Assembly (NCBI GenBank): GCA_949987705.1
Contig: CATLJY010000209.1
Span: forward strand, 1-64,000
Source of the DNA: Thereva unica
Lineage: Eukaryota; Arthropoda; Insecta; Diptera; Therevidae
Length of the DNA: 64,000 nucleotides
Direction: 5' to 3'
Of the stretch, positions 1-11,266 are shown piece after piece. Both the position numbers and the translations under genes were made by a program. The notes below the pieces were generated by a model. That model was not told where the DNA came from, searched no databases, and saw only the letters and a program-made list of their open reading frames with translations. Each line of letters opens with the position of its first letter. Position 1 is the first letter of the stretch.

Positions 1-159
1 TGAAACGAGTTGAATCACATCAACCAACCAATGAACATGCGCTTTGGTAGAGCGGGGAAGGGCTAAGGGGAAGGCTATGACAGGAGGAATCAGGAATGTA
101 AACAGGGAAGAAGAAAGAAGGAAAGTTATGTGGGTAGGTAAGTGGAAAAGGCAAAGGAC

Positions 160-232
160 CGTGGGGCTGGCCGGGATTCGAACCGGAGACCGGATGGTAG
201 TCAGACTCCCTAGGCTACCGAGGCCCCCTTGT
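160..232 (-). repeat. tRNA-derived SINE head, copy 1
   Basis: Read on the minus strand, this is a tRNA-like segment with a B-box-type GGTTCGAATCC and a T-arm, but the acceptor arms do not pair, so it is not a working tRNA gene. The same sequence, including the flank CACGGTCCTTYGCCTTTTC, recurs at about 54955-55040, which marks it as a dispersed repeat. A third related head is at 10703. A tRNA-derived SINE with internal Pol III boxes is the simplest reading. The outer limits are uncertain. Confidence 0.65.
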
Positions 233-242
233 AGAATATAAA

Positions 243-690
243 AAAATATGTCATGGTAGTTGAATTTCTTGACCATAAACCATCTCTGCTATGAATGCAT
301 AAAAGTCCTCTTTGAACGCTGCTCTAATGCCGAAGAGTATTGTCTGTAAAATCTACGTGTCCACTCCTTCTCTCTTTTAGTCCTTTTAAAGTCCTGTGAA
401 AACGTTTTATTATGCCGTTGCTTAAGGGATAGAATCTACTAATTTCGTCAACTGTCAAAAGGTTGCTTTCAAAATTGTCTCTCTCTGGTCCAAATAGGCT
501 TATCCTAGTCCAAATAGGCTTATCCATCCAGAATAAAATGTACGGCTGCAGCTTCTGCTTTAATATTTTCCATTGGCCTCATTTCCACCCATCTCGAAAA
601 ACCATCTATTATCGTTGAGCAATAAGTTTTCCATTCTGATGGTAGAAAAGGTCCTATGATGTGCATATAAACATGTTAAAAACGGCAGAG
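243..690 (-). pseudogene. Ty3/gypsy integrase remnant
   Basis: Minus-strand translation in three successive frames gives integrase-core segments in the right order: HIIGPFLPSEW followed by TIIDGFSRWVEM near 660-530, then YPLSNGIIKRFHRTLK near 430-370, then GIRAAFKEDFYAF and EMVYGQEIQLP down to 243. These match the D-containing first strand, the catalytic-Glu helix region and the tail seen in gypsy-type integrases (family knowledge). The part carrying the second catalytic Asp is missing or deleted near 480-530, where a short direct repeat (CCAAATAGGCTTATCC) occurs. No LTRs, protease or RT were found next to it. It is a dead fragment. Confidence 0.75.
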
Positions 691-1339
691 GTGTTAAACT
701 GGGCTAACAGACTTCTTTTATAGTTATTAATTTTACTCTGCTGACACACATAACGTCTAGTAATCAGTTTCTAGTAAGCCTGGGTGCGATAATCCGTGTG
801 TAGCTGGCTTTTCACGATGCGCGATATTGCGGACTATCACGTACGTAGCTTGCACAGTTGGAGTTCGTTCCAAACTACGTCTAATTGTGGTCATAGTATA
901 AACAAATGATAAACAAACACATTCCAGCCAGTGCAGCTATTGACACTGAGAGCGGCAGAGTTGGGGTTGACACTACGAAAACACAAATCCCAGTCAGTTG
1001 TTTGGAAGAAGTTTAGAAGTAATGTCAACAATTATTTATTACCTAGTTTTTATCAGTTAATTGAATTAAAATACAAATTAAAATTACCACAATAAATATT
1101 GATTACACTGCGTTACAAATGAAAAAAAAAATTGAGTACCCTCTTAACTGCTAGCTGGAATAAATAGGTAATGAGTCATAGATTAAATGTTCCAAACATA
1201 TGTGGTATCCATCACGTCTAGTTTTCGAGGTAGGTGGTCTAGTTACGAAGTACGGATTTTATTAGATTTCTTTAAAATAGTTCATTTGTTAGGGGTTTTG
1301 ACCTCTAACTAAATGTTAACTCACGAAATTTTTTTTAAA
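691..1339. other. no gene seen
   Basis: A/T-rich sequence without a protein-like reading frame, repeat border or RNA gene that I can support. Confidence 0.5.
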
Positions 1340-1960
1340 AAAATAGTTTTTAGTGAGTAAAATATGTTAAAAAAAAGTTTCGTAAAATTGGTTGTACGCT
1401 ACCCCTAAAATAACCCCCTAAAAACAGAAAATTCTATTTTTGGCTAATATCTCCTAAACGGCAGGTCCTACCACAAAATATTATTTACAAAGTTTGTAGA
1501 TCATGCGATTATCTACAAAAAATGGTATTATGCATTTTCCCGTACGAATGACCGTTCATGAGATATCGCCGTTTTAAAGATTTGAGATACTCATGTCCCC
1601 CTAATTCGCAACTTGTATAGGTAATCAGATGTTCGCTATATCCTCTGTTGGACCACGTTGCTAATATTTTCAGGGGTGATTCCTGGTTAGTTTTGGAGAA
1701 AAAAATTGTTCTAGAGAGGGGGCTATCCCCACTATCCACTAAGATACAGGGTGTTTACGAAAACAAAAAAATTTATTTTTTTAATATTTACTTAAACTTG
1801 AATAACTCCTAGACTAAGTATCGTAGAGCAACGTAATTGGGTTCGTCTTTTAGGTAATTGTGCATTCTTTTATATGATATTAAGAACAGAATCTTGAGTG
1901 ACTCCGTTTAAAAGATATGCAATTAAAAACTGTGATCAAAATCTAATCTCTAATAATTAT
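1340..1960. repeat. possible decayed element with ACAGGGTGTTT end
   Basis: The motif ATACAGGGTGTTTACGAAA at about 1743 resembles the terminal CAGGGTGTYCC of the two long inverted-repeat elements at 47930 and 60092. The nearby phrase GAGATATCGCCGTTTTAAAG resembles GAGATATGGCGTTTTGAAG in those elements. A matching opposite end was not found, so this may be a single-ended, decayed relative or chance. Confidence 0.25.
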
Positions 1961-4900
1961 TATCGCTGTTATAAATAAACAACTTCCATAACTTCACGAG
2001 ATTATTGTAAAAGCAATCATATACCATTACCCTACCAAATAATTCAGAAATCAAAAACATATTATCTATCAGCGGAACTGGGCTTTGATATACATACATC
2101 TATTTCCGTAAATAATACTACTATAGGCCAAATTTACAGGTTAAACTAAACAAAATATCATGATATGCTAATGATATGCAAATGTACTTTATTGTACTAA
2201 ATACACTTGTAGATAATCATCATATGAAAATATTTACTTTAGGCTTTTGTGATTTCTACGAGTGTGTTCTGCTTCAACATATGTATGAACATTTACATTA
2301 TTTTTCGAAAATACTTACAACAAAATTATTTTAACAATATTTGACATGGGAATGTTTGCTTTCATTTTCACATTTGAACTAATTTAGAATAAATGAATAA
2401 TCTCCTTCTGTTTTTTCAGCGTTTTAGTTCACATTTTATATAATTCCAGCAAATCATTTATTCTCAATCACGTTGAAATTTTAAAGACTATACTCTATAA
2501 GTATAGCGGTGTTTCTAAATCTCTCTTATACTAAATTTTCCATTATGAAAAGAAAATCCAAAAGAGAAAAAAAATCATTCTGGCTTAGTAGAACGGATCC
2601 AATTAAGATATTCCCGAAAGACAAACATTGCCCAGGGGAAGGAAAAAGCACCTGAAAATAATACAACTACCGAAAAAAAAATTCTCTTTTAAAATCCATA
2701 ATCTGCCCTTGGGATGAGATCTGTATCTTTCAAAGGCATATCAAATTTATATCATGACCCAGCGGAGTCGGGCAGCAGGGCTTCGAAGTGACTTCTTTCA
2801 TCTTGAGCACAGACAATAGCTGCACACTGATATTCTCCCTTCAACGTTGGAAAGTTCAAATGAGTTCGTAAATTACATATAGGGTTTTCATGAGTTAGCT
2901 ACTCTTTTTAGAAGCCCGACAAGGACGCGGAGTCCTATGATGCCCTAGATATCATACCTCATCAAAAGTCCTCCCTTTACAACGCTCAATGGTGATTACA
3001 TTTGAAAATCTCCTACTTTTTGCGAGAGTTGCAGATGATTGTTATTGCAGGCACTTTAACTGCATCCCTGTGTGACATGACACAGTCGATATAGACCCAG
3101 GGATGATACGAGGCGCAAGGGTGGTCTTCTTAATTCATCCAGACAGCCTATATGTGTGAAGCTGGATTGGAGCCCCGTTATCGATAGCGAATAGTTGCCT
3201 GGTGATACTATACTAGGCCTTCAGCGCTGCCGTCTAAATCGATTCAAGTTTTATTTAGGTCAACAATTTCACCATTATCGCTAGGTGGAATTCGTACCAT
3301 GCGTGATTAAAAACGTGATATCCATCCACATCGAAAACCACCCTCTATAACTACAAGTGCACCACAATAATCTAACGCTAATACTATAGTACGGTTAGTG
3401 GTAGTCAGAAATAGGTTAAAAACCCTTCAGCCGGTGGGTGGTGGCTTGATGTTATTATCGGTACTTTCGTATGTATGTACCTGTAGCAGCATAAAGAAAG
3501 CTCCCGTGAAATGGCTGGGCATTTACCTGTAAAGACTTATAAGGACGAGAAAAAAACTTTCGTGAAAGCAGTCGGCATAAATCCCTGAGTCCCTGGGTCC
3601 TTTGATGCCATTTGAGGGTCAGCAGATAAGCTTATACTACATATATATACATATGTATGAATAAAGAAAACAGCCTAAAGGACAACTTGATTTATTGACA
3701 ATGGTTTTAAGTTAGTTTGATGTACACAGGCTGCATAAATCGGCATTAATATTTATGAGCTTGGCGGTCCTTAAACCACAACACATACATCATCACTCAA
3801 TGTCTGAACATAAGTGAACCAGCAGATGACTGATTGGTCTGACCTCTCTGAACTGGAATTGAATTGTTTGCAAGTGTGAAACGGCTATCAATCAATTGAT
3901 GTAAGGAAGCAAAATTGAAGCGGTAAGACGGTTTATAAACAAAGAACGAAAATTCGTCATTGGGTCAATCTAGATAGGCAACAATATCTTGTTTTTACTT
4001 AGAATTTCCAAAATAAAATAATGAACCGCGGGGGACAAAAATAAAATAAACATTTATTTTCGGGAATAGAATGAAAATTGAGTTAGTCAGAATCTGACGA
4101 ATTCGGATATCCGTTTTCAGGGCCTTATGATAGAAATTCTCAGAACTGAAATGGGTCTTGTGTAGTCTTGTGGGTGGGTCTGCCTTTGAATTGTGCAGCT
4201 ACAAAAATATAACATAGTATCCCAAAGGTACCCCCTGTGTGTAGCGAAAATAAATATCACCGTGCGCCTTCTTCCAATAACAAGCTCCCTTCTAGGCCTG
4301 CAGGGCACCCCCAAAAACTTATTTAGAAATGAAAAATTTGATGAAGTTTAGGTATCCGGTTTAAACTAATTTGAATTGATAGTAAATGCACAAATGCAAC
4401 TACAGTAGATTTTGGCCCCAAGTCTGAACACTGCGGTCTGAACTCGTTTTGACATTCAAACAGTAAGCTTTCCGAACACTCCATTCTATTAAAGTAAACT
4501 AAAATATGAGTTCAAGAAAGGTCAAGGCGAGAACTTCGTACTTCTTGTTGGGATATCATTTAGTGAACTCGATCAAAGTGCCTGTACAACGCATTTGGCT
4601 CTGTGATTGATAATTTTGTTAGGATGCCATTTCCCCTCGGGACACCAGCAGTGCCGGGGGATCGTGTTGGGCCCGGGTGGGTAGTCTGACAAACTGACTA
4701 CCCTTCGAATTTATTACTAGGCAAAACCCTTTCTTAGAAGGTAGATCAGAAGATTTGCCCACGATGTGCAGAAAAACAAGTGGAGTTCCGTAGAGATTTA
4801 CCCTGGGTCTGTTCCTGGGGATCACAATGTATTTAGGCTACGCCTCATGTATTCTATTTGTTTTTGACAGTCGCTGTATAAAGCGATTCGTCGGTCGCCC

Positions 4901-4963
4901 TTAACTTGTTTACAGCATTAGATCGAATTATGCGCGAACGAAGCTATCTAGAGCCTACACAAT
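1961..4963. other. no gene seen (about 3 kb)
   Basis: Only short reading frames (under 70 codons) with no family resemblance were found. Low-complexity patches such as ACATATATATACATATGTATG near 3640 are present. No TIR, LTR or poly(A) boundary could be supported. Confidence 0.45.
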
Positions 4964-5434
4964 TTGATGAGTACCCTCCAGCGTTTAACGCCTGATGTGA
5001 CCGATACTCAAACTACGAGTGTCCAAAGTCAAGAGCCCCAAGCGTATTTGGACACGTTCGGGCTTTTGTTGATGCTGACTCAATCGTTGGAAGCCAACAA
5101 TTTAATGAAATTTTCACCGCACCGTGTAGAGCCTGCTGAAGAGATTAAAACGCGCCCCGAAAGGCATCAAAATGTCCCGGAAGTTTTCACGAATAGTCAG
5201 CAGAAAACTGATGCATTGCTGATCAGCAAACTGAGAAAACAAGTGTCCGCAAGGTTCGAGGTATGGGAACAGATCAGGTACCAGGAAGTGATGATGGACT
5301 GGAGGCTTAAGTTTAAAGCACACTTAGAGGGCTTTGCGGATAAAGCTTCCGTTATACCTGCAACATTTCCAAGAATACCTTCTAACATGGGGTCCTTTGA
5401 GCGAGCGAGTGTGTTTAGCTCAATCTCGCTTTAG
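4964..5434 (+). CDS. unidentified 156-aa ORF
   Basis: The reading frame opens with MMSTLQRLTPDVTDTQTT and ends in SFERASVFSSISL. It is hydrophilic, lacks an obvious signal peptide or membrane segment, and has a charged central part (EVWEQIRYQEVMMDWRLKFK) that could be helical. Its length is unusual for this window, where unrelated frames rarely pass 100 codons. I do not recognise the family. A gag-like or host-derived remnant is possible. It ends about 100 bp before a LINE C-terminal remnant (5535), but no shared frame joins the two. The first or second Met could serve as the start; there is no way to tell from sequence alone. Confidence 0.35.
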   Translation: MMSTLQRLTPDVTDTQTTSVQSQEPQAYLDTFGLLLMLTQSLEANNLMKFSPHRVEPAEEIKTRPERHQNVPEVFTNSQQKTDALLISKLRKQVSARFEVWEQIRYQEVMMDWRLKFKAHLEGFADKASVIPATFPRIPSNMGSFERASVFSSISL

Positions 5435-5534
5435 GCAGCGCCAATGTGAGCAGTCGGCTAACAGCAAAAAATGGATACCACGTACAGACTAGGCGCCCTC
5501 CGTAAGTGCTACGCGTACAGGAGCATATGTAAGG

Positions 5535-5760
5535 ATACGGTATGAGTGATATAGGGTGCGCCAAAACAAATGGGAATTTTATAGGCATACGGGATAGACA
5601 AGTAGGTAGACCCAAAAGGAGATGGATAGACTCTGTTACGACTGACGCAGATTCAATGCTTAGCAATCGAAACTGGAGACATGCTGCAAAGGACCATCAA
5701 ACTTACAGAAATGCCCTAGACTAAGCCAAGGCTAGATTTGGGTTGCAGCGCCATTAGATG
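5535..5760 (+). pseudogene. LINE ORF2 C-terminal remnant
   Basis: The frame holds VGRPKRRWIDSVTTDA, then NRNWRHAAKDHQTYRNALD, a stop, and AKARFGLQRH. This is the usual C-terminal tail of APE-type LINE polyproteins (GRPxxRWxDxV...W...AxDRxxWRxxVxxA; family knowledge). It ends at ATGGATGGA, like the short 3' repeats of RTE-type elements. The tail resembles the one read at 48770 in the minus-strand LINE there. RT and endonuclease are absent, so it is strongly 5'-truncated. The in-frame stop before AKARFG shows decay. Confidence 0.65.
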
Positions 5761-6582
5761 GATGGAGTCTTCAGGAATAAAGTAGCTTTTCCTGATTAAG
5801 GCTTCAGTCTTATCAGTTGAAATATGTCCTTAGGGGTCGTTCATTAATTACGTGAGGTGTTTAGGGGGGGGGGAGGGGGTAGAGCCGAATCTTACCAAAT
5901 CTCACCCGGGGGGAGAGGGGGGGTCTCGGCAAATCTCACGTTTTTTTTTTTTTTTAAACACAGTGTAAAATTGCGCGAAAATTGGGTTAAATTAAGTAAA
6001 ACGTGTTTCTCCGCTAAAGACCCCCATTGACTTACCCGGCCGGCACGACTAAGCTTGACTCAGTCTAACTGAGGGATGAGTCTGACAAGCCGTGGCATGT
6101 AGGTATAGATTTTTTCAAACTCCGTGACAGAAAAATTTTGAACAGTTCTGCGCACCTCATTGCCAAATTTTATAAATATTGTTCTATCATTTCCCCGCTT
6201 TTTAGTTAAAACAGCAACAAACGCAGAAAAAACTCAACAAAATAATTTGGGAAGGGATGCGCGCATGCCGAATGAATAAAGTTAATTAATCTTTATATGT
6301 GTTGAGCAGAGCTTTTAAATACATGTAAACTCCTGCTCAACCAAGTCAGTTTATCCATGGTAATGAGCACAATTTTACTATAATTATGCTAAATATTTCT
6401 CAACCCTAAATTTATAATAAATTAAAAGAATTGCTGGAAAAATTTCTTTTAAAGATATGAGCATTTTCATTCATAAATTGAGAGTTCTCCGCAGCCGCGA
6501 GCAACACAACCTCCCCAAGCAGAAGCGCGTATGCGACTGGCGGAAAATGTCAACAATCTAGTAATCAAAGTGATAAAAATAC

Positions 6583-6907
6583 AAAGGACCCCGCACGTTT
6601 CCTATGGAAAATGACTTTCGGTCAAATTGAACGAGTCTATGCTCTTTGGATAGAGTAAGTCTCCCTGAACAAAAGTGTCAATGGGCACGAAACCCAAAAC
6701 TTAAGATTTTTGGTACTTTTAGACATCTGAAGTTTTTCATTTTTCGGTCTGTTGGTGTTTTTTGCGGTATAGCAAAAAAATAACGTCGCATTATTTAAGT
6801 AATGCTAGTGTTCATTTAATTTTTTTTTTTTTCATACTATGTAAGGAAAATGGTTTTACAATAAGCAAAAAAATTTCCCAAAGAGCATAGACTCTGCGGG
6901 GTCCTTT
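6583..6907. mobile_element. small inverted-repeat element (MITE-like)
   Basis: Ends AAAGGACCCCGCA and TGCGGGGTCCTTT are exact complements. Just inside, GAGTCTATGCTCTTTGG on the left pairs with CCAAAGAGCATAGACTC on the right, where it directly adjoins the outer repeat; about 37 bp separate the two blocks on the left only. There is no coding frame and no clear target duplication. Confidence 0.6.
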
Positions 6908-7219
6908 CGCATTTTTTAGTAGAAATTGCTACAAATTATTTCTGTAGCATATGTGTAAAATACAAAAACCTTAAAATAAAAAAAAGATATAAAAACGGGT
7001 GTTTTTCAGTCATAATTTGTAAATTTTTTAAATAATCATTGAAGTCCCAGAAAAATACACCTCCCTTTAGCAATACGCAGTCGCGACTGATTACATGGCA
7101 GCAAGTGATTTGATTGGAGGAGTTAAATGAAGCTTTCGTCTGAGCTTTTAAACATTTTTAAGAGCTTAGCTGGGGAACATGCGCGGGATGTCACGAGGTT
7201 TGAAAACAACTATAAAGTC

Positions 7220-7475
7220 CTGGGGCGGGTTCGTGTATGGCGAACGACGATAGTCGAACGAAAAAAAATTGAAGTCGAAAAATGTTGTCGACGAAAATTT
7301 TAGCGTTCGCATAGGTCGAAAGAAAATTGTTCGTGTCCTAATGCAAAAACTCGATAACCCATGAGCTTTCGAGTGCCTTTCGTCGGCCTCAGACCAAAAT
7401 TTTCAATTTTTTCGACTTACGCGAACCCGAGACGAAAAATAATTTTCGTTTTCGACATACACGAACCGGCCCCAG
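7220..7475. mobile_element. MITE, GGGGC-TTCGTGTA family, copy 1
   Basis: The ends CTGGGGCGGGTTCGTGTA and TACACGAACCGGCCCCAG are near-perfect complements. The interior is A/T-rich with TTCGAC/GTCGAA repeats. A second member lies at 21764-22152 with the same GGGGCCGGTTCACGTA-type ends. No target duplication is clear here. Confidence 0.7.
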
Positions 7476-7760
7476 ATTCCCTACACACAGGCGAAAACGA
7501 CTGCTTAGCATAGCAGGTTATTAATTCAAGTGCAAAAATGCTCATGGCCCCAACGAAAGCTTCAAGCCTCACGCCGTGAACACAAAAGAGCAGAAAAGCG
7601 CAAACGCGATGGTGGATGGTTTTCACGACTAGCTCGCGCCTTGCTTTCTGCTCCGAGTGCATACGGTGTGAATTCTTAGTGAATAGAAGTTCAGATCTTC
7701 AGGCCCGGACTGACGATAAATGCGAGTTTCGTCAGCTTTCTTGAACTGCAGGCCCCATAC

Positions 7761-8140
7761 TAGTGATGAGCAAGACTAGTCTTGCACATTTAGCAAGACC
7801 AAGAAATACCAAGACAAGACAAGGATAAGTCAAGACTGCAAGATCAGGATAGCAAGGCCTTTTGCTCATCACTAAGGGGCAAAATTTTTCCAGTAATGAG
7901 CAAAACGTCTTGTCTTGCAGGACAAAGACAATTCAGCAGGACAAAGACAAGACTGCAAGACTTTTTGCAAGACTTTAAGCAAGACTTTTTCGAAGGCTTT
8001 TTGCTCACCACTGCAAGATTTTAGACATTTAGTGATGAGCAATGTAGTCTTATTTTTTCCTGTCTTGTCTTGTTCCTGCTTTGGTCTTGCTTAATGTACA
8101 ATAAAAGGAAGAATTGCAAGAAAAGTCTTGCTCATCACTA
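7761..8140. mobile_element. hAT-type MITE, 380 bp
   Basis: The termini TAGTGATGAGCAAGACT and AGTCTTGCTCATCACTA are inverted repeats, flanked on both sides by the perfect 8-bp duplication CCCCATAC (7753-7760 and 8141-8148). An 8-bp duplication with a TAGTGATG-type end is diagnostic of hAT elements (family knowledge). Internally the motif CAAGAC/GTCTTG is repeated many times in both orientations, and a second internal GCTCATCACTA suggests a tandem or composite structure. No transposase is present. It split the repeat R1 copy, so it is younger than that repeat. Confidence 0.88.
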
Positions 8141-8774
8141 CCCCATACAGTTGGCGGCCAGTGAGTGTTTAGGGATACTTCGCCTCAAGGTAAAAACTTT
8201 CAGGCCACGGCCTGCTGGCGACCTGTATGTAAATTGGGGCCTTAAGATAGGGGTAAATCCTACACAAAAATTGGTTGTCGATTGTCAAACGTGTGTCTCG
8301 TCAAATGCTGCAGAGTACGAGCCAAGTAACACTAACCCGCAAAAAGGCCCTTAGAATTGTGTGTCCACTACAAACGGAAAAGTGAGTGGAATAGAGGAGG
8401 GCAAGGCGTCCAAATTATCAGTTATCTCAAATAAAATCTTGCTCCCAACACCCCCCTTCCGCTCAGATGAACTTTTTACACGCCTTTCACTCCGAATTTT
8501 AATCGGATTTCACGGTTACGAACAAGGATTTTAAATTCGAGGGCCTTTCCTGCAGTTTTATATTCTAAGAAAAGGCCCACTTTGCTGTGGTTACGACCGT
8601 AAATACGTATTTTTAGTGTAAATACTAGATTTTTTTAAAATTTGAAAAATCTCACGTGAGATTAGGGGGGGGGAGGGAGGGGGTCGAGCCAAATCTCACG
8701 AAATCTCACCAAGGGGGGAGGGGGGGTCGAAAAATCCCACAAATCACCTCACGTAATTTATGGATGACCCCTTA

Positions 8775-10700
8775 CTTGGGAACGTATTTAATGATCTTAA
8801 ACTTCTACCAGAAAATGTGTAAAACTTCGCTTCTATCGGGCGTCCCGGAACATTTCAACTTTTTTTTTAAATTAAAGTTCATCACTTCGACTAACGAGGA
8901 ACCCAGATAGGGCTCTGGCGCGGTATTATTGAATAGGAGGTGGCAGAGTAAAACCACGCGTTGCTGCTTAGTTGGCATTCCTTAATTCCTTTTACGATTA
9001 AAGATTTCTGTCCGTCATTCAATTTTATGAGTTTCTTAGCCGCGAAAAAGAGATTTCACCAACTCTATTATTCTAATTGAAAAAATGCATTATATAAAAT
9101 TTAATTAATCCTTCAAACTAGCTTGATGTCATTACTTACATCTATCAATATAAACTGCATGTCACGTTTAGTTATTATAAGGTTAAATTTCAGTTCACTA
9201 CATCCTCGACCACTGTCATCCCTTGTCTGAAGTATGAAAGAAGCACAGGCTATTTACATCAAACCATTTTTTATTAAGAATGGCTTTTGAAACCAGAGGT
9301 TCTTATCTTTGCCCTTTGGTGTCACATTACAAAACCCCCAAAAGGGCAAATTTCGATACAAATTTTGCTCATGGAAGAAAGTTTAATTTATTATATCAAA
9401 AATGATTAACGTTTAGCAAAAAAAAGTGTAATCCGTTTGGACAGTTCTCTCTATAAAAAGTACAGCAACAAAGGCAACGTTTCTTTGTGTCTTGTAAACA
9501 GGAAGAGGTACAATGGCCTAAAAATGACTTTCCCTCTTTGGTTTAAAAGTCTTAAGAAGTAGTGACAGCAATACTAATTTTAAAGGGAATGGGGAGAATA
9601 AATCACGCCAGTTTTTCCCCTGGGGTGGACCAGTTCAGTAAAAAGTTGATTCAAGGGCGGGATTCAAGGGTGGTTCAGGTTATCAAACCGAGGACATTTG
9701 ATCAGTGAAAAATCCTTTTTAGTTTAAATGAATGAAAAACGGAATAGGCCCGAGTGTCCTTGTTCTAGATACATACATAAACATACATACATTAGTATGT
9801 ACATCATGTCTACGGGAAGAAATGTAAATTAAAGGCAGGCTTCAGTAAAAGTATTTCGTGAGCTTTAGGATAGCTTTCCTTATCTTTCTTCCTTTTTGTT
9901 ATCCAAAAAATGCATGTATCATGTGTTTTTCCTTGTAGTTTCCCTCTAAAAATACTTTGGTGTAAAGGAAAGAAACAAAAATTCCGGATTTGGAAAATTA
10001 ACACTAATTAAGTTCATCTAATCATGATTCAGATAATAACTAAATTTCTGTGTTATACGCTTACATTCAAAAAAATACCTTGGGAGTAATTTGCAACGAA
10101 AATCTAACATGTTCATTCCCACCTGGGAGAAGTAACAAAATGGAATATGAATATGCAACTTTTTTTTTTCATTTTTAACAAAGGTAGGGGAAACAATTGA
10201 TGGTGTTTCAGAGAGAATATAATAGATTCAATTTGCCGTTGAATACATGATTGATGTGTTGTGAAAATGGTTCCACGCGAAGAAGTATCGATCTGAAGAG
10301 AAAAATGAATTGGATGAGCTTTGAAATTCTTGTCTATGTCGTTAGTTTTTCAATAGAAAGGTGTGATGGAAATTTGAAAGTGAACTTCAGCGAAAGAATT
10401 GACTTTTTCGACCTAGACTTTATGTCACGATCTGCAATGTGCTTTCAATTCAAATTTGTTGTTGATACGTTGCTAACGCGAGGGTAAACTCAACTCAAAT
10501 GATTGTTTTAGCTTGAATCACTCAGTAAACATTGCCACGTAAATTTATTTATATTTAACATTTCTTTTTAAATAATTTTATTTAAAAAAAAAATTTCTTT
10601 GTAATTTTGAAAAATTTCGGTGTTTAGTTTATCTATCGGATATTTGTTGTTTTCCGGTTGAATGGATGAAAATATTTTACAAGTTTCCGAAGTAATTAAC
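8775..10700. other. no gene seen (about 1.9 kb)
   Basis: Short reading frames only. There is a simple ACATACATAA repeat near 9765-9800. Nothing else is supported. Confidence 0.45.
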
Positions 10701-10702
10701 CT

Positions 10703-10809
10703 TGCGGCCTCGGTAGCTTAGGGAGTAAGGCTACCATCCCAGAGGTCCCGGGTTCGAATCCCGAAACTTTGGCTAAGTGTCAGAAAGACTGTAACGGTCA
10801 GTTTTTTTT
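10703..10809 (+). repeat. tRNA-derived SINE head with Pol III signals
   Basis: GCGGCCTCGGTAGCTTAGGG carries an A-box-like segment and GGTTCGAATCC (10750-10760) is a perfect B box, 25-35 bp downstream as in tRNA genes. About 40 bp later an eight-T run (10801) would end a Pol III transcript of roughly 100 nt. The acceptor stem does not close, so a true tRNA is unlikely. The sequence matches the heads at 160-232 and 54955-55040 on the opposite strand. Confidence 0.65.
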
Positions 10810-11266
10810 GCACGGAATCCCTAAATAACTACTTGACTCAAAATCCCTGTCGGGAATGAAAACTAGGAAGTTGTTCGGGATATAGAGAAAAAAAAGTAGG
10901 CGTGGAGAAAATAAAAAGACGAAAAAAGAAAAAAAAAATTTTCTCGGGCAGTCTGTCATGTAGAGGAAAAGAATCAACCCGGAGAGCCTGTATTTTTGTT
11001 GATAAATATAAAAATAAATATACCAAGTTTGGTGTCCACATCGGTAAATAGTAACCCCAGTTTAGACCGATTGGTCAAGGAAAACTCCCGGAGAAGTTGA
11101 AGTTAGAAGAGGGAAATCAGCCCCATCTTAATTCCTCAACTTTTGCACCTGGATGATACTTTTCCAATTGGCTGAAGGAAGTGCATCTGGACGAAGACAT
11201 TGATATTGGGTTCTAACAAAATACATCTGTGCGAGGTCACCGTTCTCTTGAAGGAACAACCAATAT

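Larger units (their letters stand above)
5958..8350 (+). repeat. dispersed repeat 'R1', copy A (interrupted)
   Basis: Segments match in order with 42335-42700 and 45538-46345: the stretch around GTTTCTCCGCTAAAGACCCC (6005), CTCAGTCTAACTGAGGGATGA (6060), GATTCCCTACACACAGG (7476), GATGGTTTTCACGAC (7613), GAATAGAAGTTCAGATCTTC (7681), and the end block with CAGTTGGCGGCCAGTGAG (8147) and TTTCAGGCCACGGCCTGC (8198). Copy A is expanded by the three elements nested in it. I see no conserved coding frame. It may be the body of a larger DNA transposon. Confidence 0.6.
5833..8771. mobile_element. PIF/Harbinger-like TIR element (2.94 kb, non-autonomous)
   Basis: The left end GGGGTCGTTCATTAATTACG and right end (complement) GGGGTCATCCATAAATTACG form terminal inverted repeats that extend with GTGAG and G-run-rich subterminal blocks of roughly 110-125 bp. 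Both sides are flanked by TTA (5830-5832 and 8772-8774), the 3-bp TWA duplication typical of PIF/Harbinger (family knowledge). No transposase reading frame is present. The interior carries a dispersed repeat also found at 42.3 and 45.5 kb, plus nested elements at 6583-6907, 7220-7475 and 7761-8140. Other superfamilies with GGGG ends cannot be excluded. Confidence 0.65.

Noticed and set aside
160..232. Functional tRNA gene on the minus strand
   Set aside because: The B box and T-arm look good, but the acceptor arms do not pair and the same sequence plus flank is dispersed, so a SINE fits better. The same applies to 10703 and 54955.
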